Assembly (NCBI GenBank): GCA_938045615.1 | Contig: CALIBC010000180.1 | Coordinates: 62,001-126,000 of the forward strand | Reading direction: 5' to 3' | Length of the DNA: 64,000 nucleotides | Source: an uncultured Clostridia bacterium | GTDB lineage: Bacteria; Bacillota; Clostridia; Peptostreptococcales; Anaerovoracaceae | Shown here: piece by piece, positions 51,565 through 60,802 of the stretch | Numbering within the stretch: position 1 is the first letter of the stretch | Layout: each line of letters starts with the position of its first letter | The notes under the pieces: model-generated | What the model was told of the DNA's origin: nothing | Databases searched by the model: none | What the model saw: only the letters and a program-made list of their open reading frames with translations | Position numbers and translations under genes: made by a program

Positions 51565-53541
51565 ATGGCAAGAGTAACAGGCAAAAACAAAAGCAGAATT
51601 TTGATTGTATTTGTGATTATGGCATTGTTGATGTCAGGGCTTGTTTTGCGCATCGCATGGATTCAGGTCGTGAGAGCCGACAGATACAGAGAAAAGGCGA
51701 TCAACCAGCAGATGACAGATATGCCGCTTCAGGCCAACAGAGGGATAATATACGACAGAAACGGCAAGGAGCTTGCCTCAAGCGCAATATCATACTCGGT
51801 TTGGGCACGACCGTCCCAAATTATGAAAAATTATTCTACTGAAGAAAAACGCCTTGAAATTGCAAAGAAATTGGCAGAAACTCTTGGGATCAAAACTGAA
51901 AAAATAATGGGCAAGTTCAGCTCGGATGCGATAATATCGAATATAGCAAAATACGTTGAGAAAAATAAATGTGACAAGGTAAGGCGACTCAAGATAAGCG
52001 GTATAGAAATATCTGAGGGAAGCAAAAGATATTATCCTCTCGGACGTTCCGCCGCACAGCTTCTGGGAAGCGTGACGGACGACAGTGTGGGCCGCTCGGG
52101 GATTGAAGCGGAATTTGACAATTACCTTAGCGGCGTTTCGGGAAGATGGCTCAAAGAAACGGATCTTAACGGGAACACCCTGTCATACGGAAGTCAGAAA
52201 CTATATAGAGCAAAGGACGGATACAATTTATATTTGACCATAGATGAAGTGCTGCAGAATTATGCCGAAAAAGCAGTGAAAAAGGCAATGGCAAAGACGC
52301 GGGCAAAGAGAATAATGTGTCTTGTCATGAATCCCGAGACCGGCGACATCTTATCCATGGTAACAAACCCGTCATTTGATCCCAACGATCCGCTTGAGCC
52401 TGTGTCAAGGCTTGAGAAAACGGCATTTATGAAAATGAGAACTTCGGCGCAGGGCAAGTACTTAAGCAGAATGTGGAGCAATCCGCTTGTGAGCGATCTG
52501 TACGAGCCGGGTTCCACCTTCAAACTTATAACAACTTCTGCGGCGCTTGAGGAGGGAGTGACCACACCCAAGACACATTATTTTGACAGTGGAGGAATAA
52601 ATGTGGACGGTACAGTGCTTCACTGTTGGAACAAGGCTGGACACGGAAATCAGAGCCTGGTTGAGGCTGTCGGAAATTCATGTAACACCGTGCAGGTTCA
52701 ACTTGCGCTGAAGCTCGGAAAGAAAAAGTATTACAATTACCTTGATATGTTCGGCATAACCGATGCGACGCATGTTGATCTTCCGGCGGAAACCACCGCC
52801 ATAATAAAAGATGAAGTGGGTCTTTCAAATGTGGATCTTGCCACCATGTCGTACGGTCAGGGCATTGCGGTTACACCCATGCAGCTTCTTACTGCGGTAT
52901 GTGCAATAGGCAACGAGGGCGAATTGATGGAGCCGAGGATTGTAACCAAGATGACCGATAAAAAAGGTGATGTCGTGAAGAAATATCCCACAAAAACCGT
53001 TAGAAAGGTGATTTCATCCAAAACTGCGGGAGAAATGAAAGAAATAATGGAGTATGTGGTAGGCAAGGGCGGAGGCGCAAATGCCAAAGTGCCCGGCTAC
53101 AGAGTCGGGGGGAAGACGGGAACGGCTGACAAGGTCGTCAACGGAAAATATACAAAGGATACATATTCCTCATTTGTGGGAATGGCTCCAATGGAAAATC
53201 CGAAACTTGCGGTTCTTGTCGTGGTGGATAGCCCCGGAGGAGTTCAATTCGGAAGTGCCGTAGCTGCGCCGGTTGCACAGGATTTTCTGAAAAATGCACT
53301 CACCTACATGGAAATAAGCCCTAAATACACGAGCAGAGAAGATAAAAAGACCAATGTGGTGTACGTGCCCAAGGTCAAAGGAAAGGCATACGCCAAAGCT
53401 GCACATGAACTTTTAAAAGCGGGGCTGAAATACAAAGTGAGCCCAAAGACTTCGGATAAAACGTTCAAGATAAAGGATCAGTACCCTAAAGCGGGGGCAC
53501 GTGTGACAAAGGGTGAGACTGTATATTTATATCGAAAGTAA
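51565..53541 (+). CDS. ftsI: Division transpeptidase (FtsI/PBP2B/SpoVD type) with PASTA domain
   Basis: 658 aa class B penicillin-binding protein. A membrane helix (about 12-32), dimerisation domain (QANRGIIYDRNGKELA), and transpeptidase motifs STFK (EPGSTFKL), SCN (GNSCNTV) and KTG (GGKTGTA) are in order. One PASTA repeat (VYVPKVKGKAYAKAAHELLKAG...) closes the protein. It crosslinks septal peptidoglycan. Start: ATG 51565 is chosen; GTG 51553 is only 2 bases after AGGAGG. There is its own regulatory region upstream. SpoVD also carries PASTA, so a spore role is possible. Confidence 0.93.
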   Translation: MARVTGKNKSRILIVFVIMALLMSGLVLRIAWIQVVRADRYREKAINQQMTDMPLQANRGIIYDRNGKELASSAISYSVWARPSQIMKNYSTEEKRLEIAKKLAETLGIKTEKIMGKFSSDAIISNIAKYVEKNKCDKVRRLKISGIEISEGSKRYYPLGRSAAQLLGSVTDDSVGRSGIEAEFDNYLSGVSGRWLKETDLNGNTLSYGSQKLYRAKDGYNLYLTIDEVLQNYAEKAVKKAMAKTRAKRIMCLVMNPETGDILSMVTNPSFDPNDPLEPVSRLEKTAFMKMRTSAQGKYLSRMWSNPLVSDLYEPGSTFKLITTSAALEEGVTTPKTHYFDSGGINVDGTVLHCWNKAGHGNQSLVEAVGNSCNTVQVQLALKLGKKKYYNYLDMFGITDATHVDLPAETTAIIKDEVGLSNVDLATMSYGQGIAVTPMQLLTAVCAIGNEGELMEPRIVTKMTDKKGDVVKKYPTKTVRKVISSKTAGEMKEIMEYVVGKGGGANAKVPGYRVGGKTGTADKVVNGKYTKDTYSSFVGMAPMENPKLAVLVVVDSPGGVQFGSAVAAPVAQDFLKNALTYMEISPKYTSREDKKTNVVYVPKVKGKAYAKAAHELLKAGLKYKVSPKTSDKTFKIKDQYPKAGARVTKGETVYLYRK

Positions 53542-53585
53542 AACAAAGCGGTGAGAGCGAGTCGAACATTTGCATGGAAAAAAAC

Positions 53586-53654
53586 GGAGAAACTAAGAAT
53601 TGCATTACAGAGAAGTTAAGAATTGCATTACGGAGAAACTATGGATTGCATTAC
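53586..53654 (+). repeat. Three tandem 23-bp repeats across the murF start
   Basis: Units at 53586-53608, 53609-53631 and 53632-53654 share (G/A)GAGAA(A/G)(C/T)TAAG...ATTGCATTAC. The third contains GGAG and the murF ATG; the first two have AAG where the ATG would be. The ribosome site and start region have therefore been triplicated with only one functional start. Confidence 0.85.
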
Positions 53655-55125
53655 AGTAAAGGAATTGGCGGACGCCGTATCCGGGAAAATTGCCTGCGGA
53701 AAAGAAGAGGAAACCTTCACGGGCATATGCACGGATTCACGCATATACAAGGCAGGGGACATGTTTGTCGCATTGAAAGGTGAAAACTCGGACGGTCATA
53801 ATTATATCGATGATGTAATCGGAAAGGGTTGCCGGGTAATCATGGTCGAGAACTGCAAACCGCTTGTGGGGAAAAACACGGATCGGGAAGTCTTACTGCA
53901 AACGCCGGATTTCGACGGGAAAGGCGGAAAGAACGCCGCAAATGATGTGCATATAAAAGATTTGTCTACGAGTGTGGTTTCGGTGCCGGATACTCTTGCG
54001 GCGCTGCAGTTGTTTACGCGGAGATATCTTGAGAAGATATCTCCGGGAAAAATAGCGGTGACGGGAAGCGTCGGAAAAACATCCACAAGAGACATGGTTT
54101 ACTGTATTTTGAGTGAAAAGTACCGTACCGGAAGACCGATAAAGAACTATAACAGTGACGTGGGGATACCTCTCACAGTTGCCGGATTTTCCGGAGACAT
54201 TGAGATGGCTGTTCTTGAAGAGGGCATGGAATATGCCGGAGAGATACATCGTCTTGCCGATATGACACGTCCGGATGTGGCCATAATAACGAATATAGGG
54301 ATATCGCATCTTGAAAATCTGGGATCGAGGGAGAATATCTACAGAGCCAAGATGGAGATCACCGATTTCTTTGAAGAAAAAAACGTTTTGATAATAAATG
54401 AATCCAATGACATGTTGTCACGGGAAAGAATACGTCGAGATAGCGGCGGAAAGTATAGAGTCATTTCCGTCGGTATGAGCGGAAGTGAGGATTACGTAGT
54501 TTCTGATATCATCGATAAAGGAATAGACGGGGTGGAATTCACCTTATCTCAAAAAGACAGAAAACAGAAATTCTCCCTCCCTGTTCCGGGCGCCCACAAT
54601 GCGATAAATGCGGCACTTGCAATTGCGGCCGGTGAGCTGTATGATATTACGTGGCGCATGGCAAGCCAAGGGCTTTCGAAACTTGAGCTCACCGGAAAAA
54701 GAATGAAAGTTGCGGAAGTCGGCGGTGTGAAAATTTTGGACGATTCCTACAACGCGGCGCCGGAATCCGTTAAATCCGCAATCAAGACGATGGAGAAAAG
54801 CAAATGCGACCGAAGAATTGCCATATTGGGAGCCATGAACGAGTTGGGCGACAATACACGCGAGTATCACCGTAAAGTTGGCGTATTTGCGGCCGAGCAT
54901 GGCGTGGATATCCTGATAGGGATCGGAGACAAGGCCAAGGACATAGTGCGCGGAGCCAAAGAATGCGGTACTGATGTTCTGCATTTTGATACCAAGGAAC
55001 AACTTTATCCCGAACTTACGGGTATAGTTGGAAAGGGCGATCTTATACTTACAAAAGCTTCAATGACAGGGCACTTTTGGGAGATCGCTGACAAAATAAT
55101 CGAACTTGAGAGAGATAAAAAATGA
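53641..55125 (+). CDS. murF: UDP-MurNAc-tripeptide--D-Ala-D-Ala ligase MurF
   Basis: 494 aa. The Mur ligase ATP loop is GSVGKTSTRDMV near residue 142, with YNSDVGIPLTVAGF and the C-terminal DDSYNAAPESVKSAI near 366, a MurF hallmark. It adds D-Ala-D-Ala to the UDP-muramyl tripeptide. It follows the pbp gene directly; murE, which usually lies between them, is not here. The ATG at 53641 has GGAG 5 bases upstream and lies in the third copy of a 23-bp repeat. Confidence 0.95.
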   Translation: MDCITVKELADAVSGKIACGKEEETFTGICTDSRIYKAGDMFVALKGENSDGHNYIDDVIGKGCRVIMVENCKPLVGKNTDREVLLQTPDFDGKGGKNAANDVHIKDLSTSVVSVPDTLAALQLFTRRYLEKISPGKIAVTGSVGKTSTRDMVYCILSEKYRTGRPIKNYNSDVGIPLTVAGFSGDIEMAVLEEGMEYAGEIHRLADMTRPDVAIITNIGISHLENLGSRENIYRAKMEITDFFEEKNVLIINESNDMLSRERIRRDSGGKYRVISVGMSGSEDYVVSDIIDKGIDGVEFTLSQKDRKQKFSLPVPGAHNAINAALAIAAGELYDITWRMASQGLSKLELTGKRMKVAEVGGVKILDDSYNAAPESVKSAIKTMEKSKCDRRIAILGAMNELGDNTREYHRKVGVFAAEHGVDILIGIGDKAKDIVRGAKECGTDVLHFDTKEQLYPELTGIVGKGDLILTKASMTGHFWEIADKIIELERDKK

Positions 55126-56090
55126 TGGTTTTAATGACTTTTGCGGCAGCCACGATTTTGGGAGCGGCATTCACGTATTTGGGCATTCCCATAATCAAAA
55201 AACTGCAGTTTGGACAATATATAAGACAGGACGGTCCTCAATCGCACCTTAAAAAGCAGGGAACACCGACCATGGGAGGCATCGGCATCTACGCCGCAAT
55301 ATTGGTTACGGTGATTGCGGTGTCATTGTTTTTAGGGGCTGCGGGAACCGGAGATATATGGGTGATCTCAGCGGTCGGTTTGCTCTACGGGCTTATCGGA
55401 TTTACCGATGACTATATAAAGGTTGCCGCAAGAGATAATCTTGGGTTGCGTGCGTGGCAGAAACTCGTCCTGCAGGTTGCGATAGGACTACTCTTTGGGA
55501 TATATATAATGAAATGCACCGCGGCGGGAAGTAAAATATGGATACCGTTTGCAAACAGTGAGATAGACTTGGGAGTTTTATTCCCGATATTTGTGACATT
55601 CACCATGGTGGCCATGTCAAACAGCGTCAATCTTTCTGACGGCATGGACGGACTATGTGGAGGCATCAGCATCATATTCGCACTCTTTTTCGCATGGATG
55701 CTTGATACTGCGCAATTCAAAAGCAGCTCCCTGTATATGTTGGCCGTGGCGGGGGCATGCCTGGGATTTCTGTTTTTCAACAGATATCCCGCAAATATAT
55801 TTATGGGGGATACGGGATCCATGGCGCTTGGCGGAGGAATGACGGCAGCCATAATGCTGACGAAGATGGAACTTCTCATCCCCATTGCGGGCTTTGTGTT
55901 TGTGGCGGAAGCACTCTCAGTGATCATCCAGGTCGTTTCCTTTCAATTGACAGGCAAGAGAGTTTTCCGCATGGCGCCGCTCCACCACCACTTTGAGGAG
56001 GGCGGTATGAAAGAAACGTCGGTGGTGGGGATGTTCTGGATCGCAACCCTGCTGTGCTGTGTGATTTCATACTGCATATTGCTTGTTTAG
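55122..56090 (+). CDS. mraY: Phospho-MurNAc-pentapeptide translocase MraY
   Basis: 322 aa with about 10 membrane helices. The motifs KKQGTPTMGGIGIY, FTDDYIK, NSVNLSDGMDGL, FMGDTGSMALGG and LHHHFE are all intact. It makes lipid I from UDP-MurNAc-pentapeptide and undecaprenyl phosphate. It overlaps the murF stop by ATGA. Confidence 0.97.
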   Translation: MMVLMTFAAATILGAAFTYLGIPIIKKLQFGQYIRQDGPQSHLKKQGTPTMGGIGIYAAILVTVIAVSLFLGAAGTGDIWVISAVGLLYGLIGFTDDYIKVAARDNLGLRAWQKLVLQVAIGLLFGIYIMKCTAAGSKIWIPFANSEIDLGVLFPIFVTFTMVAMSNSVNLSDGMDGLCGGISIIFALFFAWMLDTAQFKSSSLYMLAVAGACLGFLFFNRYPANIFMGDTGSMALGGGMTAAIMLTKMELLIPIAGFVFVAEALSVIIQVVSFQLTGKRVFRMAPLHHHFEEGGMKETSVVGMFWIATLLCCVISYCILLV

Positions 56091-56208
56091 CGAAAAGTGA
56101 AGAAAAGCGATTAAAAGCGATTAAAAAAGTCAGGATCGTATGTCCGATGTGAAATGGGCATGATGCGGGAGATACCGGTTACGCAGGAAGCTGACAGGAG
56201 TTATGTAA

Positions 56209-57582
56209 ATGACCAACATAGATAATTTCAAAAATACAAAAGTTCTTGTCGTCGGATTCGGCAAGTCGGGGATAGCGGCAACGCAGGCTCTGCTGAAGCT
56301 CGGCGCTGTGGTTTCGGTGCAGGATTCCAAGTCGGAAAATGAGATCGACAAAAATCTCATGACCTTTTTTGTGAACCGGGGGGTTGAGTTTTACACGGGG
56401 ACGATCCCACTCAATATGAGAAGCTTCGATATGCTCGTGCTCAGCCCCGGGGTAAATCCGGAGCTTGACTTTATCTCGGAGGCTGTTAAAAGCGGAATAG
56501 AAGTGACAGGTGAGCTTGAGATAGCGTACAGAATAGGCAAGGGGAATTATATTGCGATTACGGGAACAAACGGCAAGACGACGGTAACTTCACTTGTCGG
56601 AGAGATATTCAAGCTGTCGGGGCGAAAGACATATGTTGTGGGTAACATAGGCGTTGCGGTGATCTCGGAATCTGCCCGGGCACAGGAAAAGGATTGGCTC
56701 GTGACCGAATGCAGCAGCTTTCAACTGGAAACGACCAAATATTTCAAACCTGTGGTTTCGGCAATTCTGAATCTTACTCCCGACCATCTCGACAGGCACC
56801 ACGGAATGCGTGGGTACGGAGAGGCCAAAGCAAAGATATTCGCAAATCAGACGGAAAACGAATATCTGGTGATTAATAAGGACGACCCTGCCTGTTACAA
56901 GCTTGCCGCAGGATGCAAAGCCCAGGTCGCACCTTTCAGCATAAAGGAAAAATTAAAAGTGGGAGCCTTTGTCAATGACGGCGAAGTACAGGTGGTGGAC
57001 TTTGACGGAAATAAGACACGGATATGTGCGCTCAGCGACATAAAAATAATAGGCAAGCACAATATATCCAACGTTGTGGCTGCGGCGGGAATATGTCATT
57101 TTGCAGGCATAAAAGCCGAAACAATCGCAGACGGAATCAGAGCTTTCAATGGGGTTGAGCACAGGATAGAGTACTGCGGACAATACGACGGGGTCAAGTA
57201 TTACAACGATTCAAAGGGAACCAACACGGCTGCGGCGATAACGGCAATCAAAGCGGTTGGAAAGAATATAATTCTGATTGCCGGAGGCGATGGCAAGGAA
57301 CAGGATTTTTCGCCTCTTGCAAGTGAGCTTGCAGGCAGAGTTAAAAAACTGATTCTCCTTGGCAGAGATGCGGAACTGATCGAAAGAGCCGCGAACAAAA
57401 CGGGATTTTACGATTGCGTACGTTGCGCTGATATGCGCGAATGTGTGGCAAAAGCTTCAGAAAGTGCGACCGAGGGCGACAGCGTGCTTCTTTCACCCGC
57501 ATGTGCAAGTTGGGATATGTACGGGAATTATGAGCAGAGAGGCGAGCATTTCAAGAGGTGTATTGCCGAACTTATGGGATAG
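56209..57582 (+). CDS. murD: UDP-MurNAc-L-Ala--D-Glu ligase MurD
   Basis: 457 aa. The N-terminal Rossmann part has VVGFGKSGIAATQALL, the ATP loop ITGTNGKTTVTSL near 123, and NLTPDHLDRHHGM and YYNDSKGTNTAAAI follow. It adds D-glutamate. CAGGAG lies 8 bases before the ATG; between them is an ATGTAA start-stop pair (56203-56208). The 118-bp gap after mraY contains a tandem AAAAGCGATT repeat but no gene. Confidence 0.96.
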   Translation: MTNIDNFKNTKVLVVGFGKSGIAATQALLKLGAVVSVQDSKSENEIDKNLMTFFVNRGVEFYTGTIPLNMRSFDMLVLSPGVNPELDFISEAVKSGIEVTGELEIAYRIGKGNYIAITGTNGKTTVTSLVGEIFKLSGRKTYVVGNIGVAVISESARAQEKDWLVTECSSFQLETTKYFKPVVSAILNLTPDHLDRHHGMRGYGEAKAKIFANQTENEYLVINKDDPACYKLAAGCKAQVAPFSIKEKLKVGAFVNDGEVQVVDFDGNKTRICALSDIKIIGKHNISNVVAAAGICHFAGIKAETIADGIRAFNGVEHRIEYCGQYDGVKYYNDSKGTNTAAAITAIKAVGKNIILIAGGDGKEQDFSPLASELAGRVKKLILLGRDAELIERAANKTGFYDCVRCADMRECVAKASESATEGDSVLLSPACASWDMYGNYEQRGEHFKRCIAELMG

Positions 57583-57593
57583 ACGTGGAGCGA

Positions 57594-58793
57594 ATGAGAA
57601 AATCTTTTGGAAAAAAACTAAATTTAATTACGGCCAAAAGACCTTGTGATTTTATGATCGTTGTGTTGGTAGCTCTTTTGGTTATATTCGGTACGGTGAT
57701 GATTTTCAGCGCAAGCTATTATAAGTCGATAAGCGAAAACGGTTCTCCGTACAGCTTTTTGAGCAAACAGGTTGTTTTTGCCGTAACTGGAGCGATTATA
57801 ATGTATGTGGCATCCTTTGTAGATTATAAAGTTTACGCGACGAAATTCACATACGGATTTACCATAGTTTGCTTTATACTTCTTTTGCTACTTTATACAC
57901 CCGCAGGGTACACGACAAACAATGCGACCAGATGGATATTATTGGGCAAGATCAGTATAATGCCGGGCGAATTTGCGAAACTTGGCGCCATACTTATGAC
58001 GGCAAAATTTTTCGCTGACGACCCGTTAAGGATAAAAAAACTGAAAGAAGGTCTGCTTCCCGCCGTGGGGCTTATGTGCCTCGCCGCACTTCTGATAGCA
58101 AAGCAGCCGAATCTTTCTACGGCGCTGACGCTTGTGGCAATAGTCTGCGGAATGCTTTTCGTTGCCGGCATAAGTTTGAGGTATGTTGCTGCAATTGCAG
58201 GCGTCGGAGTCGTGGCTCTTATCGGAATACTCATGAGCGGTACGTTTTGGGCCAAAAGGATTTTCGGCTTCCTCGATCCGTTTGAATACGCAAAGGATAA
58301 GGGGTTTCAGGTGGCGCAATCCCTTCTTGCGATAGGAACCGGCGGTCTGACCGGCAGGGGGCTGGGACAGAGCATACAGAAGAACCTCTATCTTCCGGAA
58401 CCGCAGAATGACTTTATATTCTCGATAGTGGGCGAAGAACTGGGATTTATCGGCGCTCTGGGAGTGCTTATAATATTTGTGCTACTCATATGGAGATGCC
58501 TTAGAGTGACGCTCAAGGCGCCGGATCTGCTTGGAATGTTGCTGGCGAGTGGTGCGACGATCATGATAGGCATTCAGGTGATATTCAATGTGGCGGTGGT
58601 AACATCTTCCATGCCCCCGACAGGCGTGGCGCTTCCTTTCATAAGCTTCGGAGGGAATGCGCTTTGGGTTTGCATGTCAGCCATGGGAATAGTTTTGAAC
58701 ATATCAAGAAATATCGCTGCAGACGATGCCGATGATGAGGGCGGTGTGAGCTATTTGAAGAGAAAACGCAGGAAGAGGAAAAGTCCGCAATGA
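57594..58793 (+). CDS. ftsW: Peptidoglycan glycosyltransferase FtsW (SEDS)
   Basis: 399 aa with 10 membrane helices. SEDS landmarks include TRWILLGKISIMPGEFAKLG, QPNLSTALTL, GQSIQKNLYLPEPQNDFIFSIVGEELGF (residues about 260-290) and MPPTGVALPFISFGGNAL. It polymerises glycan strands at the septum with the division transpeptidase. ATG 57594 follows GTGGAG closely; GTG 57585 is an alternative. It sits 11 bases after murD. Confidence 0.93.
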   Translation: MRKSFGKKLNLITAKRPCDFMIVVLVALLVIFGTVMIFSASYYKSISENGSPYSFLSKQVVFAVTGAIIMYVASFVDYKVYATKFTYGFTIVCFILLLLLYTPAGYTTNNATRWILLGKISIMPGEFAKLGAILMTAKFFADDPLRIKKLKEGLLPAVGLMCLAALLIAKQPNLSTALTLVAIVCGMLFVAGISLRYVAAIAGVGVVALIGILMSGTFWAKRIFGFLDPFEYAKDKGFQVAQSLLAIGTGGLTGRGLGQSIQKNLYLPEPQNDFIFSIVGEELGFIGALGVLIIFVLLIWRCLRVTLKAPDLLGMLLASGATIMIGIQVIFNVAVVTSSMPPTGVALPFISFGGNALWVCMSAMGIVLNISRNIAADDADDEGGVSYLKRKRRKRKSPQ

Positions 58794-59893
58794 AAGTGAT
58801 AATTACAGGCGGTGGAACCGGCGGGCACATATATCCGGCTATTGCGATAGCCGATGAGATCAAGAGGAAAGATCCCGGCTCGGAAATCCTTTACATAGGT
58901 AATAAGATAGGTTTGGAAAAAGATATAGTGCCCAGGTTTGGATACGATATGCGGTTCGTGGCGGCAAAGTGGATAGACAGGCGCAACATCTTGAAGATTG
59001 CGGATACGGGATTCCATACTTTGAGAGGCATTCTACAGTCACGTCGAATTATGAAGAAGTTCAAGCCTGATGCAGTTATCGGCACGGGAGGATATGTATG
59101 TTTTCCGGTGATTTACGCGGCGCATGGATTTGGTGCAAGATGCTATATCCATGAGCAAAATGCATTTCCGGGAATGGCCAATAAATTGCTTGAGAGATTT
59201 GCCGATAAAATATTTCTTGGATTCGGCGAAGCGGGATCCTATTTCAAAGAACCGCAAAAGCACGTAGTGAGCGGAAATCCTGTCCGAAATGATTTTTTTG
59301 AAGTAAACAGAGAAAAGGCGCGCACCGAACTGGGCATTCCGGTGGAGTCATTTGTGATTTTCGTTTTTGGCGGCAGTCAGGGTTCCGAAGCAATCAATCA
59401 TGCCGTTTTAGATTTAACCTGCGCAGTCGATGCAAAAGAAAACATGTATCTGATTTTTGCGACCGGAACGATGTATTACGACGAGATGATCGAAAAAATG
59501 AAAAATCTCGGTATGGAAAACGAGAGCCGCATACGGTTAAGACCATATATAGATGACATGGCAAGGTGTATCTCCGCCGCAGACATAGTCATCGGGAGGG
59601 CGGGGGCACTGTCTGTAGCAGAGATATGCACAGTAGGCAGAGCTTCTATATTGATACCTTCCCCCAATGTAACAGGCAATCATCAGTTTTTTAACGCAAA
59701 AGCGGTTGCGGATAAGGGCGGCGCACTGCTGATTGAAGAGAAGAATTTGACTGCGGAAAAACTGGCGGAAGCGGTTTTGAAGTTTGAGAAAGCCCCGGAT
59801 GTACTTTTGGAGATGGGAGAAAAAAGCAGGACGGCGTTTCCCGTAAACGGGGCGGAAACGATATATGAGAGCATAAAAGAGGATCTATCTTGA
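58790..59893 (+). CDS. murG: Lipid II synthase MurG
   Basis: 367 aa GT28 enzyme. GGGTGGHIYPAIAIADEI at the start, GTGGYVCFPVIYAA near 92, HEQNAFPGMANK near 122 and FGGSQGSEAIN near 190 are the standard motifs. It adds GlcNAc to lipid I. It overlaps ftsW by ATGA. Confidence 0.97.
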   Translation: MKVIITGGGTGGHIYPAIAIADEIKRKDPGSEILYIGNKIGLEKDIVPRFGYDMRFVAAKWIDRRNILKIADTGFHTLRGILQSRRIMKKFKPDAVIGTGGYVCFPVIYAAHGFGARCYIHEQNAFPGMANKLLERFADKIFLGFGEAGSYFKEPQKHVVSGNPVRNDFFEVNREKARTELGIPVESFVIFVFGGSQGSEAINHAVLDLTCAVDAKENMYLIFATGTMYYDEMIEKMKNLGMENESRIRLRPYIDDMARCISAADIVIGRAGALSVAEICTVGRASILIPSPNVTGNHQFFNAKAVADKGGALLIEEKNLTAEKLAEAVLKFEKAPDVLLEMGEKSRTAFPVNGAETIYESIKEDLS

Positions 59894-60732
59894 ACATGAG
59901 CGAAAGACGTGACGGAGAATTGAAAAAAACACTTGAAGTACCTGCCAGAGATGTGAGAGAATCATATTGTCCATCAACCATGGACTGTGCTGAGACGCCG
60001 AGAAAGAAGAAAAAAAGAAAAAAGAAGCATCACGGGAGAAATTTTGTCATTCTTTTGATCCTTGTGGGTGGGGCGATTGCGTTTTCTTTGTCATCGTTCT
60101 TTGATGTAAAAAGGTTTACCGTAACCGGCAATCACTATTATTCAGATGAAGAAGTCATAGCGATGAGCGGAGCTGAAACGGGCAACAATGTTTTTTTCAG
60201 TACGGGCGAAAGCAAGATAAGGGAAAAGCTTAAAAGAGATCCGTATTTCGGTGAGGTGGACATAAAAAGACATTTGCCGTCAACACTTGAGATAAGGATC
60301 AAGGAGAGACGGCAGGTGGCGACGGTAAAATACGGAAATAAGTATATAGTGGTCGCAGAAAACGGCATGGTATTGAGAAAAGGGGATATAGATCCCAAAC
60401 TGACTCTCCTGCGCGGACTGACGCTCAGCAAGATCAAGGTGGGGGAAAAGGTGAAGGCGGAAGAAAAAATCACCCTGAAAGAAACCCTTTCGATGGTTGC
60501 ACTAATGAAAAAAGGTGATCTGTACTTCAAGAAGATACAAGTTTCAGGAAGATACATAAAGGCTTTCATATATGATACACTTATAGTCAAGGGCACTCCG
60601 GAAAGACTCAAAGAATCGATAGAAAAGGGTAATCTTCAGAAGGTGGTCAACAAACTGTACTTGAATAAAACCAGGAGGGGAACCATCAATCTCGGTGAGA
60701 ATAATTATATATCATTCTCGCCCGCATTTTGA
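59890..60732 (+). CDS. ftsQ: Division protein FtsQ/DivIB
   Basis: 280 aa. A long basic cytoplasmic part (KKKKRKKKHHGRN) precedes one membrane helix (about 53-72), a POTRA domain (FDVKRFTVTGNHYYSDEEVIAMSG) and a beta domain (PSTLEIRIKERRQVATVKY). It links the septal synthase to FtsL/DivIC. TTG at 59890 overlaps the murG stop and has AAGAGGA 6 bases upstream; ATG 59896 is 12 bases from it. It directly precedes ftsZ; there is no ftsA. Confidence 0.9.
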   Translation: MNMSERRDGELKKTLEVPARDVRESYCPSTMDCAETPRKKKKRKKKHHGRNFVILLILVGGAIAFSLSSFFDVKRFTVTGNHYYSDEEVIAMSGAETGNNVFFSTGESKIREKLKRDPYFGEVDIKRHLPSTLEIRIKERRQVATVKYGNKYIVVAENGMVLRKGDIDPKLTLLRGLTLSKIKVGEKVKAEEKITLKETLSMVALMKKGDLYFKKIQVSGRYIKAFIYDTLIVKGTPERLKESIEKGNLQKVVNKLYLNKTRRGTINLGENNYISFSPAF

Positions 60733-60741
60733 AAAAAAATC

Positions 60742-60770
60742 GTGCAAACTGTCTTACATTATGATAAAAT
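60742..60770 (+). promoter_or_regulatory. Putative ftsZ promoter
   Basis: GTGCAA (60742-60747) and TAAAAT (60765-60770) are spaced by 17 bases. The ftsZ ATG is 32 bases downstream after AAGGAGG. Confidence 0.5.
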
Positions 60771-60802
60771 TAGAACAATACGGGATCCAAGGAGGCATTT
60801 AA

